A stretch of DNA of 64,000 nt from Rebecca billardiae RCC1528 (Eukaryota > Haptophyta), in the NCBI GenBank assembly GCA_965240325.2, contig OZ251233.1, forward strand, positions 372,001-436,000, read 5' to 3'. Position numbers and translations under genes: made by a program. Shown piece after piece: positions 22,731-32,735 of the stretch. The notes below the pieces were generated by a model. It saw only the letters and a program-made list of their open reading frames with translations, had not been told where the DNA came from and did not search any database. Every line of letters starts with the position of its first letter. Positions within the stretch are counted from its first letter, which is position 1.

Positions 22731-23058
22731 ATAGCTGTTTTCGACCCAAAACAATCAAACGTCGCTCGGCAAACTCGTACTTCAGCATACAAGAGGGGTA
22801 GGAATACTCACTTGTTTCACCCCGGGGTATCTGATCCCACGTCCGTCCATAGTAGATACAAGAATTGCAGCGGGCGCGGCCTTTTAAGCTGTGATGGACA
22901 GCATACCCCCCCTCAAAAAGTCGAAAACTCACCCTCCAACAGCCCTCAAAATCGTCCCCCATCCCCTTTTCTTTGATCAAAAGATCTTTTTGACAACGTA
23001 GTGAGGGCCCCCGGCGGGGCTCCACGCTACGCGCTCCGCCCTTCACCGCGGGCCATAA

Positions 23059-23062
<4 letters not shown>

Positions 23063-23141
<79 letters not shown>
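23063..23141. repeat. Long TA microsatellite
   Basis: About 39 uninterrupted TA units. It directly abuts the left end of the element that starts at 23141. Confidence 0.97.
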
Positions 23142-23144
<3 letters not shown>

Positions 23145-26100
23145 AGCAACGACTTCTTTTTTAAAGCGGCCGTTAGCGTGTCCAGCGGCCAGATTAATTT
23201 TCGAAAAATTACTATGCGCTGCGCGCGCGCCCCTAGGGGGCGGCGCGCGCGCGCGGCTGGTCCCCCCTGCATGCCCGCACCGTCAGCTGCCTGATTGCCG
23301 CTACCCAGCCCCGCTACCGTCGCGCGCGACATCCGCGCCGTAAATCACCGTCACCGAGCGGTCCGGCGAGCGCGCCGCCATCAATTTGCTCCTGAGTGCC
23401 GAAAACTCCTTCTCCGGAAGCCCAGCCTCCTCGCGCAGGAGCTTGCGCGCCGTCATGCACTCCGCGATCAGGTCGATCGCGTCGGTCTCCGCCCTGCGCT
23501 GCCATTCGCGCTGCCGCTTGGCGTACTTCTTCAGCCAGAGCCGCCGCACCTTGTCGCCGAACTCCTCTGCCCACGTCGCAAGCGACACGCGGCGCACGAG
23601 CTGCGCGACCGTCGAGATGTGCGGCTCCGCCGTCGACTTCTTCCCCTCGGCGTACTCGCGGACGAATGAGTCGAGTGACTTGCGCGCGTGCACGAGCGGC
23701 ATCGCACGCTTGGTCACCTGCACGAAATGCCCCTGCACCTGCTCGTCCGCGAGCTGCACGAGGCGCCCCCGCCGCCTGAGGCGAGACGCCGTCTGCGCCC
23801 GCCTCCGTGACCGCCCAGACGTTGAAGCGGAGCGGTGGGACGTTGTGCGAGCCCTGGCCGGCGAGGCTGGCGAGGCTGACGTAAGCGCCGGTGCACGCCA
23901 CGATGGCCTTCTGCTCCTCCGCGTAGTCGGCCGCCTCGGCGCCGCCGCCAAAACCGCCGCCGGCCGCGCTGCCGCCTGCCGAGGCAGTGCTGCCACCGAG
24001 GCCGCGCTGCTGCGCGCCGCCGCCGGCCGCGCCGCCGCCGGCCGCGCCGCCACCAGCCGCACCACCACCCGCACTGTCAGCCGCGCGGCTGGCCGCGCCA
24101 CATGCCGCGCCACCGGCCACGCGGACGCCAGCACCGGCTGTGCCGCTAGCCACGCCGCTGCCACTGCCGGCCGCGCCGCCCACGCCGCCGCCCGCGCCCG
24201 CGCCCGCGCCCACGTTGCCAGCCGCGCCCCCGGCCGCGCCCCCGGCCGCGCCGCCGGCCGCGCCACCGGCCGCGCGGACGCCAGCGCCAGCGGTGCCGCC
24301 AGCCACGCAGCTGCCGCTGCTGCTGCCACCAGTGCTGCTGCTGCCGCCCGCACCGGCCGCGCCGCCGCCGGCCGCGCCACCGCCGGCCGCGCCGCCGCCG
24401 GCCGCGCCGCCGCCGGCCGCGCGATCGCGAGCGCTGTCAGCCGCGCCGCTGTCCGCGCCGCCGGCCGCACCTCCGGCCGCGCCTCCAGCCGCGCGGACGC
24501 CAACGCCAGCTGTGCCGCCAGCCACGCCACTGCAGCTGCCGCCCGCGCCGCCCGCGCCGCCGCCAGCACCCGCGCCCGCGTTGCCAGCCGCGCCGCCGGC
24601 CGCGTCCGGCCGCGTCGCCGGGCGCACCGCCGCCTGGCGCGCAGTTGTCGGGCGTGCCGCCGTCGGGCGCGCCGCCACCGGGCCCGCCATCGCCCGCGCT
24701 GTCAGCCGCGCCGCCGGCCGCGCCGCAGGCCGCGCCACCGGCCGCGCGGACGCCAACGCCGGCTGTGTCGCCAGTCACGCCGCTGTCGCTGCAGCTGCCG
24801 CCGCTGCTGCCGGCCGCGCCGGCCGCGCGCGGCCGCGCCGCCGGCCGCGCCGCCGCCGGCAGTGCCGCCGCCGGCCGCGCCACCGCCCGCGCTGTCAGCC
24901 GCGCCGCTGGCCGCGCCGCCGGCCGCGCCACCGGCCGCACGGACGCCAGCGCCGACTGTGCCGCCAGCCACGCCGCTGCCGCTGCCGCTCGCGCCGGCCG
25001 CGCCGCCGCCCGTGCCCGCGGACGCGCCCGCGTTGCCAGCCGCGCCGCCCGCCGCGCCGCCGGCCGCGCCGCCGACCGCGCAACCGGCCGCGCGGACTCC
25101 AGCGCCGGCGGCACCGCCAGCTACGCCGCTACCGCTGCCGCTGCCGCCGCTGCCGCCGGCCGCGCCGCCGGCCGCGTCGCCGGCCGCGCCGCCTGCAGCG
25201 CCGCCAGCCGCGCCGCCCTGCCGCGCTGGCCACGTGCAGCGGCGGCAGCTGGCGGCGCCGGTCGCGGTGGGAGCCGGCCGCTCCGGATCACGTCATTGAT
25301 CCCGTCGGCGTCCGCACTCCATAGCTCGGGCATGTCCGAGTCCGGCCGCTCCGAGATGGCGATCGCCTCCGACGACGCGAGCGCAACACCCTCATAGTTG
25401 CGCACGATGGCGATCGTGGCCGCGCGCGAGTGCGCTGCGTTTGGCCCGTGTCCGCCGAGAGGAGGAGGACATGCGGCTGCCCGCGCGGGCGCGCGGACTT
25501 GCCGTAGTGCTCCAAGCGATCCAGCACGGCGCCCACGGCCTGCGCCCACGGCCGCGCCGCCGACTCGCTGCCGATCATCATCACGCCCGCGCCCGCGTGC
25601 TCGCGATTGCGCACCGCGCTCTCACGTGAGCCAGCCACCGGCGGCGGGATCGGGTGGCGCATGCCCAGGTTGAGCCACGTCGAGAACTCTCGGGCTGGCG
25701 CGAGCCCACGATGCTCAGTGTGCGGTCCTTCTCGCGCGCCTAGTGCACGACGCCCTCGTCGTCGAGCGAGGTGAAGGCATGCAAGACGAGCGCGTCTCAC
25801 GAGAAGAGCCGCAGCTTGGCTACACGCAGCAGGTTGTTCTTCTTCCGCTGGGCCTTGATGGCGACGAGGCTGTTGACGCTGCGCTTGACCTCCGCCAGGT
25901 AGTTCTCGTTCGGCATGATCGAGTGGTCCACCTCGCTCGCGGCCTCGCGCGCGCGCAGCTTGAGCATCTCGTGCGGCTGAGCGCCGCGGCCATGCGCAGC
26001 CATGCAGATGCGGCAGAGACGTGGCGCCCGATGCTTTAGGCACCTTTGCGATGCAGCTTGGGCTTCCTAGGCTTCGCGCAGGAACGCTTGCCCTTGCCCA

Positions 26101-26677
26101 CGGTGAGCACAGCCGTCGCCATTGCTGCGCGCGGCGAGCGCGGTCCCGCGCGGCCGTGCCCGGCGCAGCCGCAGCAAGTTAGTCTGATGCAAATTCCCGG
26201 TCACCCATGCAAAAGTAAGCGTTCCCGCTGCGCATGTGCGTGCATCACGAGTAACCCGCCGCCTGAATAACAACTCCGCGCCCCTCCATACACTTCCTGC
26301 ATCCCCGCGCGCAGCGGCGTGCGGGCGGGCGCGAATTCGCACCGTGTTACGAACAGACCTAGCAAAGTAGATCGGTGTGGCGCGTCGGGACGCGGAGCGG
26401 GTGCGGGGCAGGCGGGGGATAGGTTGGGGAACACCCGCGATTAGAGCACCGGTGGCGCAGCGGCGACGTGGACGCCGCCACACGCGCACGCACGGCGCGC
26501 GCTCGCACCGCGAGTCGAACGTCCGCTCGCCAAGCCCTGCGACGGCGTCCGTGCGACGCCGAGCGACGAACGCTCTCGGGATTTGGCCCGGACCACCAGA
26601 TTCAGCCGTTAACGGCCGAAAATTCATTTGTTGGAGTTTCCTTAACGGCCGCTTTAAAAAAGAAATCGTTGCTGTGA
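23141..26677. mobile_element. Candidate decayed transposable element with similar inverted ends
   Basis: The left end reads TCACAGCAACGACTTCTTTT then TTAAAGCGGCCGTTA. The right end, read on the minus strand from 26677, is TCACAGCAACGATTTCTTTT then TTAAAGCGGCCGTTA, and both continue with a similar AATTTTCG motif. About 35 bases match nearly perfectly. Between them lies one broken minus-strand gene. No clear target-site duplication is seen; the left flank is a TA microsatellite, which would hide one. The superfamily is not recognised. A duplicated non-mobile sequence in opposite orientation is the alternative. Confidence 0.5.
23301..26003 (-). pseudogene. Broken gene of the candidate element, Gly/Ala-rich, unknown function
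   Basis: Reading on the minus strand from an ATG at 26003, protein-like pieces occur in order but in changing frames: IMPNENYLAEVKRSVNSLVA up to an in-frame TGA (25797-25799), DALVLHAFTSLDDEGVVH before a TAG, then EFSTWLNLGMRHPIPPP and VMMIGSESAARPWAQAVGAV, then ATIAIVRNYEGVALASSEAI. A Gly/Ala-rich low-complexity stretch of about 1.3 kb (25290-23960) follows. The C-terminal part has EEQKAIVACTGAYVSLASLA, a one-base frame change in a G5 run near 23772, and RLVQLADEQVQGHFVQVTKR to a stop at 23301. Two stops and at least three frame changes show decay, unless some are assembly errors. No known transposase or capsid motif was recognised. Confidence 0.55.
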
Positions 26678-27026
26678 TCATCGAATATCGATGATGAGTC
26701 ATCATCGCTTGACGTCATGACGATGTCAATATTTGTCATCGCGTCAGCAGTAGTCGTCTGCGAGGGGACCGAGGTCGACTCAGACTCTATGAGACTGAGG
26801 CTCGGCCCTGGGCCGTGGGCGGGCGTCCACGCGCGTCGCCGCTATTAGTGTACTACTATTACCCATCACCTACCGTGATGAGTCGAAACCCGCTGCCGCG
26901 CCGTCCGGTCGTCCGGGACAGTCTCGTGATGCGCTCTGAGTCGTCTGGCCCTGCGGTGGTGCGGGCAGGTTCTGTGCGAGCCTGCCCGTGAGGCTGCGCT
27001 GCACGTCGTGACACTCCCAACTCCAA
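26004..27026. other. Intergenic, including the right end of the element
   Basis: No gene is supported. From 26050 to 26560 the sequence is GC-rich without a protein-like frame. From 26680 it is AT-richer with several short direct repeats of ATGATGAGTCATCATCG type. The 3' end of the bestrophin gene lies at 27027. Confidence 0.5.
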
Positions 27027-28301
27027 CTAAGAGTCGGACGGCGTGCTGGCCGCTTCCTCGTTGCCCGCAGAGGTTGCCGCGGGCGTGCGGCGCACAGCAA
27101 ACATGCCGCCGATGCCGCTGGCCTTGCCGCCGTCCTTGAGCCCGCCCTTCTCGCCCGTGTACCGCTCGAGGATCGCCAGCAGGTTGGGCTTGATGATCTT
27201 GTCGCTGTACTTGTCCAGCGGCAGGTCGTTGAACTCGTGGCCGAACGGCTGCTCGATCTCGATCGAGATTGTCTCGATGCCGATCAGCAGGTACGCGATC
27301 AGCACGCAGACGAGCACGCCGCCCCAGCCGACGAAGCCCGGCGTGACGAAGGGCAGCACGAGCAGCCAGAGCGAGAGCAGCGTGCGCAGCTGCACCACGT
27401 ACGCGAACGGCATCTTCGTCGTGAGGATGCGCTCGCACCGGCCGAGCGTCTCCTCGAGCGTCGAGAGGTTGCGGTCGAGCGACATCGCCGTGAACTCGCC
27501 GATGCACCCCGCACGCAGCGCGGCGGCGAGCTCGAGCGCGATGAGCTCGAGGATGAAGACGACCATGTGCTGCGCCTCGATGATGGCCTTGCGCTCCTCG
27601 GGCGTGAGCACGTCCGCCAGCTCCACTAGCTCCTTCTCTCCGCGCAGGTGGCGCTTGAGCACGACCGGGAACGCGATCACTAGCTTCACAAACCGCTGCG
27701 CGCGCTCGCGCTCGCGGATGTACGAGGTGGCCTGGCGGGCGAGGTCGCGCGAGGTGAAGGTGACCATGCCCCAGATGATCCGCCCCTCCCACCACCGCTG
27801 GTACGAGAGGTTGGTGCGGAAGACGAGAAGGAAGAAGAGCGCGGTGCCGATCACGCCGATCACCCACGGGTTGAGCGCAAACACAAACTCGGCCTCGGTC
27901 TCGGCGTCGAGCGTGGTGATGAGCACGCCGTCGAGCCGGCGCACACACATGGCGAGCGCATGCACGCCGATCACCCACAGCACGTACAGCAGGAACGTCA
28001 GCCACGGCATCCGCGGCCGCCCATCGACCGACGTGAAGGACTCGTGCCAGTAGCCGTATTTTGCGCGGTTCATCAGCTCAACGCCTTCGCCGCCCTTGTA
28101 CACGAGGCCTTTGGCCTGCGCCGCCTCCTTGGACATGTCCACACTTGTCTGCATCTGCCGCAGCATGCTGGGCCGCCGGATCTCCGCGGACGGCGTCGTC
28201 TTGGTGTTGCTCATCGCGAGGACGTACCAGGGAGATGCGATCGACTGGGAGTCCTGGCGGTGGGGCCGGCCGGCCAGCGGAGAATCTGCGCTCACGATCA
28301 T
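27027..28301 (-). CDS. Bestrophin-family anion channel
   Basis: One exon, 424 residues; an ATG at 28214 (MSNTKTTPSAEI) is an alternative start. It has the bestrophin/RFP-TM layout: a first membrane pair (WLTFLLYVLWVIGVHALAMC and WVIGVIGTALFFLLVF), directly followed by FRTNLSYQRWWEGR at residues 161-174, the signature of the family. A helical cytosolic region is followed by a second pair (LLSLWLLVLPFVTPGF and GVLVCVLIAYLLIGIE). The terminal EIEQPFGHEFNDLPLDK is the other conserved block. Bestrophins are pentameric chloride or bicarbonate channels; in algae some sit in the thylakoid and feed the CO2-concentrating mechanism. No clear plastid presequence is visible, so the membrane is uncertain. 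The length fits the short plant/bacterial type better than animal bestrophins. Confidence 0.92.
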   Translation of the reverse strand: MIVSADSPLAGRPHRQDSQSIASPWYVLAMSNTKTTPSAEIRRPSMLRQMQTSVDMSKEAAQAKGLVYKGGEGVELMNRAKYGYWHESFTSVDGRPRMPWLTFLLYVLWVIGVHALAMCVRRLDGVLITTLDAETEAEFVFALNPWVIGVIGTALFFLLVFRTNLSYQRWWEGRIIWGMVTFTSRDLARQATSYIRERERAQRFVKLVIAFPVVLKRHLRGEKELVELADVLTPEERKAIIEAQHMVVFILELIALELAAALRAGCIGEFTAMSLDRNLSTLEETLGRCERILTTKMPFAYVVQLRTLLSLWLLVLPFVTPGFVGWGGVLVCVLIAYLLIGIETISIEIEQPFGHEFNDLPLDKYSDKIIKPNLLAILERYTGEKGGLKDGGKASGIGGMFAVRRTPAATSAGNEEAASTPSDS

Positions 28302-28614
28302 CAGGCTCTTGATCAGGCAGTTAATTAAGGGCGGACGATACCAGAGAGGCAGAGATTCCTGGTTCGTCCGCCGCTGAGAACTTTCGTCGAAGTTCTGATC
28401 CCGGAGCGCTCACGGCGGGAAGCACGCAGGCGCGGTCGAGGACGCCACGGGCTCGGCCCACCAGCCGCCTCCCACCAGCCGCGGACACGCACCGCGCCTC
28501 CTCATCGCACGCTGCGATCGCGTCGTCACAGCCAAGAGCCGATCAGCAAGCAGAGTCGTCGAGGCACGGACGGCGTCGGACGAGCCTCCGCGGGGAGCCC
28601 AGCAGGCGCTGGCG
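28302..28614. other. Intergenic
   Basis: Upstream of the bestrophin start and downstream of the mutase stop, both on the minus strand. Nothing recognisable is seen. Confidence 0.5.
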
Positions 28615-29315
28615 CTAGCTGCGGCCCGCGCTGGCGGCGCCGTCCGCCGCCTCGAGCCTGCTCGCGAGCTCGTCGATCACCGCGCGCGCCGCGGTCGGGA
28701 TGCGCGTGCCTGGCACAAAGATGGCCGCCACGCCCGCCTCGTACAGCGCGGGGTGGTCCACCTCAGGGATGACGCCGCCCGCGACGACCATCGTCTGCGG
28801 CACGCCCGCCTTCGCGAGCTCGCCCACCAGCTGCGGCATGAGCGCGCGGTGGCCCGCCGCCTGCGTCGACACGCCGACCACGTGCACGTCCGCGTCGACC
28901 GCCTGCCGCGCCACCTCGGCCGGCGTCTGGAAGAGCGGCCCGACATCCACGTCGAAGCCGAGGTCGGCGAACGCGGAGGCGATCACGCGCGCGCCGCGGT
29001 CGTGCCCGTCCTGCCCCATCTTCGCGACGAGGATGCGCGGCCGCCGGCCGAAGCGCTCGGCGAACGCGGCGGCGGAGGCGCGCGTGGCCGCCATCTCGTC
29101 CGCCTCCTCCTCGCCGCACGCGCCGCCCGCGCCGCCGTCGGCGCCGCCGCCGCCGGCCGCGACGCCGCGGTACTCGTTGAGGTAGATGCCGGACTGCAGG
29201 CGCACGTCGGGCGTGTACCGCCCCCACGCGGCCTCGAGCGCGTCGCTGATCTCGCCCACCGTGCACTCGGCGCGCGCCGCGTCGATGGCGAGGGCGAGCA
29301 GGTTGCGCCCGGCCG

Positions 29316-29347
<32 letters not shown>

Positions 29348-31722
29348 GTGGCCGCGCTCGCGGTGCCGCGCTCGGAGACGGCGGCGGCGGTGAGCGCGTC
29401 GAGCGCCGCCTTGACGCGCGCGCCGTCGCGCCGCGCGCGCACCGCCTCGAGCCGTCGCAGCTGCGCCGCGCGCACGCTGTCCGCGTCGATCACCCGGACG
29501 TCCGCGGGCGAGCCGGGTGCCGCGCCGCCGGCGCGATCGGCGCCGCCCGCGGGTGCGGGCGTGTCGGCGTAGCGGTTGACGCCGACGATCACGTCGCGCC
29601 CCGCGTCGATGCGCGCCTGCTTGCGCGCGGCGCTCTCCTCGATCCGTGCCTTGGGCACGCCCGACGCGACCGCCTTGGCCATGCCGCCTGCGCGCGCCGC
29701 GCGCAGGCGAGGAGGGGGAGGCGGCGGGCCGGCGGCGGCGGTCGGGCGCGCGAGCGCGCGGCCGGCGCGCCTCGCGCGCCGGGCGCGCGGACAGACGCGC
29801 AGCGCACGGCCTCGCGCCGAAAGCGCCGCCGCACGCGGCCGGCGCGCGCACCGAGACCCTCCACCTCGGCGATCAGCTCGCGCGCGCCCTGCGCCAGCTG
29901 CGCCGTGAGCGTCTCGACGTAGTACGAGCCCCCCAGCGGGTCCGCCACCTCGGGCAACCCCGACTCCTGAGCGGAGGCGGGGCGCGCGGGGAGGGCGAAG
30001 GGGCGGGCGGTCGCGGCGTGCGCGCGCGCGCGGGCACTGCCGGCGGTGCGCACGGCGGCGCCCCGCGGCTCCGCGCGTGTCGCAGGCGCATGCACGCGGC
30101 CGCATGCGGCGCGCCCGTGCGCGCGTGCTTGCTTGCGTGTGTGTCCGCGTCCGCGCACGCGCACACGCACACACACGCGGCGCACGCGCGCACACGCGCA
30201 CGCACGCGCACACACGCGCACGCGCACTCGCGCACGCACGCGCACGCACGCGCACACACGCACGCACACGCGCACACACGCGCACGCACGCGCACACGTA
30301 CGTGCAGCAGGATGAGCTGAGTGTTGCGCGCCACCTGCGCGGACAGCTCCGTGGGCAGCCCGACCGCCTCGTCGAACGAGTTTGTGTGCAGCGATTGCGT
30401 GCCGCCCAGCACGGCCGCCATCGCCTCCACCGTCGTGCGCACCACGTTGTTGAGCGGCTGCACGCGCGCGCGCGGAACGGGCCGGTCGGGGGCCGGGGCT
30501 GAGGTGCGCGCCGCGCGCGGCTCTCCGCCGCCACGCGTGCGGTCGGCCCGTCGGCCCGCACCGCCCGTGTGCCCTGCCGCAGCCGAGGGCGCGCGCGCCG
30601 CACGCGTGGCGGCGCGGCGCGCGCGCCCGCACCTGCGCCTCCGTGAGCGACCAGCCCGACGTCTGGCAGTGCGTGCGCAGCAGCAGCGAGCGCGGGTTGG
30701 CGGGCTCAAAGTGCTGCTGCATCAGCTCGGCCCACAGCTGGCGCGCGGCGCGCAGCTTCGCCTACGCGGCGGCACGGCGGGGGCGAGCGGCGGGAGCTGG
30801 CCCGGTGAGAGAGACACCAACCAACGCGCTCGCACGCGCGCAAGGAGGTGTGGGCGCCGCCCGGCCGTGGCGGCCAGCGACCAACCGCTGGCTGCGAGCA
30901 GGGCGCGTGCCAGCGCCGGCGCGCTGCGCGCGCGCGCCGTTGCTGCACCCGCGCCGGCCCCCGCCCGAGGGCACGCCTCGGCGCGCCCTCGCGCCCGCCT
31001 CGCGCCCCCACCGCGCGCACGCACGCACGCACCACCTCGACAAAAAAGTGCATGCCGATCCCGAAGAAGAAGGAGATCCGAGGCGCGATCTTGTCGACGC
31101 AGATGCCGCGCGAGGTGGCGGCGCGCACGTACTCGAGCCCGTCCGCGAGCGTGTACGCCAGCTCGAGCTTCGCGTCGGCGCCGGCCTCCTGCATGTGGTA
31201 GCCTGGCGGCGGCGAGGTAGGGCGGGCGCGCGGCGGCGGCGGCGCGGCGGAGGAGCGCAGCGCAACCGTGGCGGTGTGAGCGCGTGGCAACGGAGCGATG
31301 GCGGGCGGGGGCGCGGCGCACCCGAGACCGAGATCGAGTTGAACTTGGGCATGTGCTCGGCCGTGTGCGCCATGATGTCGGCCACCACGCGCATGGACGG
31401 CTCTGGCGGGTAGATGAACGTGTTGCGCACCTGCGGCGCGCAGGGGGCGGGCGGGCGGTGAGAGCGCCGCTCCGCGCGCTCTGCGCCTCGGCTCCGCGGG
31501 GGCCGCCGCTTCGCAGCGACGCGCCGCCGTGCTGCCCCAGCGCACGCCCCTCCACTGCGCACCCCGCGCCTCTTCCCCTCTCGCCGCCTTGCACCCACGC
31601 GCTGCGCAGCCTTCACGCCGCGCACGCGTGTAAGCAGCGCACGTGAGCAGCAGCAGCAGCAGCAGCACACACGCACGCACACACACACGCACACGCACAC
31701 ACCATGAACTCCTTGAGGATGT

Positions 31723-31754
<32 letters not shown>

Positions 31755-32541
31755 CACACGCACCATGAACTCCTTGAGGATGTCGTTCTGGATCGTCCCA
31801 GACAGCTGCGCGGCGGGCACGCCCTGCCGCTCGGCGGCGACGATGTACATGGCGAGGACGGGCAGGACGGCGCCGTTCATCGTCATCGAGACGCTCACCT
31901 CGCCCAGCGGGATCCCGTCGAACAGGATCTGCATGTCCTCCACCGTGTCCACCGCCACGCCCGCCATCCCGACGTCGCCGCTCACGCGCGCGTGGTCTGA
32001 GTCGTACCCGCGGTGCGTGGGCAGGTCGAACGCGACGGAGAGGCCGGTCTGCCCCTTTGCCAGGTTGGCGCGGTAGAACGCGTTCGACTCCTCCGCCGTG
32101 CTGAACCCCGCGTACTGCCGCACCGTCCACGGCCGCCCCGTGTACATGGACGCGTACGGGCCGCGCGTGTACGGGAAGGTTCCGGGAACTTGCGGCAGCG
32201 CCGAGGCGCCGCCGAGGGTGGCGAGGTCGTCGGCGGTGTAGAGCGGCTTTCTGCGCCGACGCGAGCGACACGAATACGCGCACGCGCGCGGTGCGCAGCC
32301 GCCAGGCCGCGGCACGCTCAGCGCGACACCGCATCGCACACGCGCGCGCGCGCGCGCGCGCGGCGCATCGCGGCGCGCACATGGTGATGCCCTCACTCGT
32401 GTGCGTCGAGAGCTGGGCGAGCGGGTCATCCATCTTGAGCTCTTTCTTCGCGAGCTTCTCCCACGCCGCCAGGTGCGAGCACAGCCGCGCGGAGCCGTAC
32501 GCGCGCGCGCGGACGCCGCCAATGCGGCGGGCGGCCAGCAT
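28615..32541 (-). CDS. MUT: Methylmalonyl-CoA mutase, B12-dependent
   Basis: Eight exons (32541-32381, 32250-31764, 31430-31322, 31202-31033, 30761-30633, 30457-30302, 29966-29852, 29687-28615) keep phase at all seven junctions and give 799 residues. It converts L-methylmalonyl-CoA to succinyl-CoA with adenosylcobalamin, normally in mitochondria. The start [20 protein letters not shown] is a typical mitochondrial presequence. The barrel domain has [81 protein letters not shown] and [14 protein letters not shown]. The C-terminal cobalamin domain has [11 protein letters not shown] near residue 668 (D-x-H-x-x-G, whose His binds cobalt), then [10 protein letters not shown] and [10 protein letters not shown] Gly/Ala-rich linker near residue 540 is longer than usual. 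All key residues are present, so it should be active. It is divergent from the telobox gene. Confidence 0.96.
30140..30298. repeat. CACACG/CGCACG simple repeat in a mutase intron
   Basis: An alternating purine-pyrimidine tract made of CA and CG steps fills much of the intron between exons 6 and 7 of the mutase gene and abuts the exon 6 donor. Such tracts can adopt Z-DNA. Confidence 0.85.
31647..31784. repeat. Duplicated exon end with CAG tracts in a mutase intron
   Basis: The 23 bases ACCATGAACTCCTTGAGGAT plus GTC, which encode the end of exon 2 with its donor, occur at 31762-31784 and again at 31701-31723. Each is preceded by a CA-rich stretch and a CAG tract (31723-31754 and 31647-31666). 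Only the first copy on the minus strand belongs to the coding exon. Confidence 0.9.
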
Positions 32542-32735
32542 TTTGCGATTCGTCCGCGCCGGCCAGGTTTCGTCGGCGAAAAGAGCCGACGAGCTCGCCG
32601 GACTCGTCGGGTCCTGGATGCCGCTGTCGCGCGCTTGCGGCAGGCGGCAGGCCAGGACTCCCGGCTGGTGGGCAGCGGAGATCAAACCGCCTTCGCGGCT
32701 CAGCGGACGAAAGTGCGACGCGGGCGGGCGGCGCG
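32542..32735. promoter_or_regulatory. Shared divergent promoter region, 194 bases
   Basis: The start codons of the mutase (minus) and the telobox protein (plus) are only 194 bases apart, so the two 5' regions must share this space. No TATA box is seen. Its role as a two-way promoter is inferred from position alone. Confidence 0.45.

Noticed and set aside
22617-23046. Frames of about 100-120 residues on both strands in the AT-richer stretch
   Set aside because: Both run through the tandem repeat or its flank, and neither resembles a known protein.
23386-25324. Plus-strand Ala/Pro-rich frames opposite the element gene
   Set aside because: They are the complement of the Gly/Ala-rich core; the minus strand continues into normal protein sequence at both ends.
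26451-26520. tRNA-like A box (TGGCGCAGCGG) with a weak B box
   Set aside because: The B-box match GAGTCGAACGTCC is poor, spacing is long and no cloverleaf stems form.
30140-30298. CACACG tract considered as a telomere-like repeat
   Set aside because: It lies within a mutase intron and has no TTAGGG-type unit.
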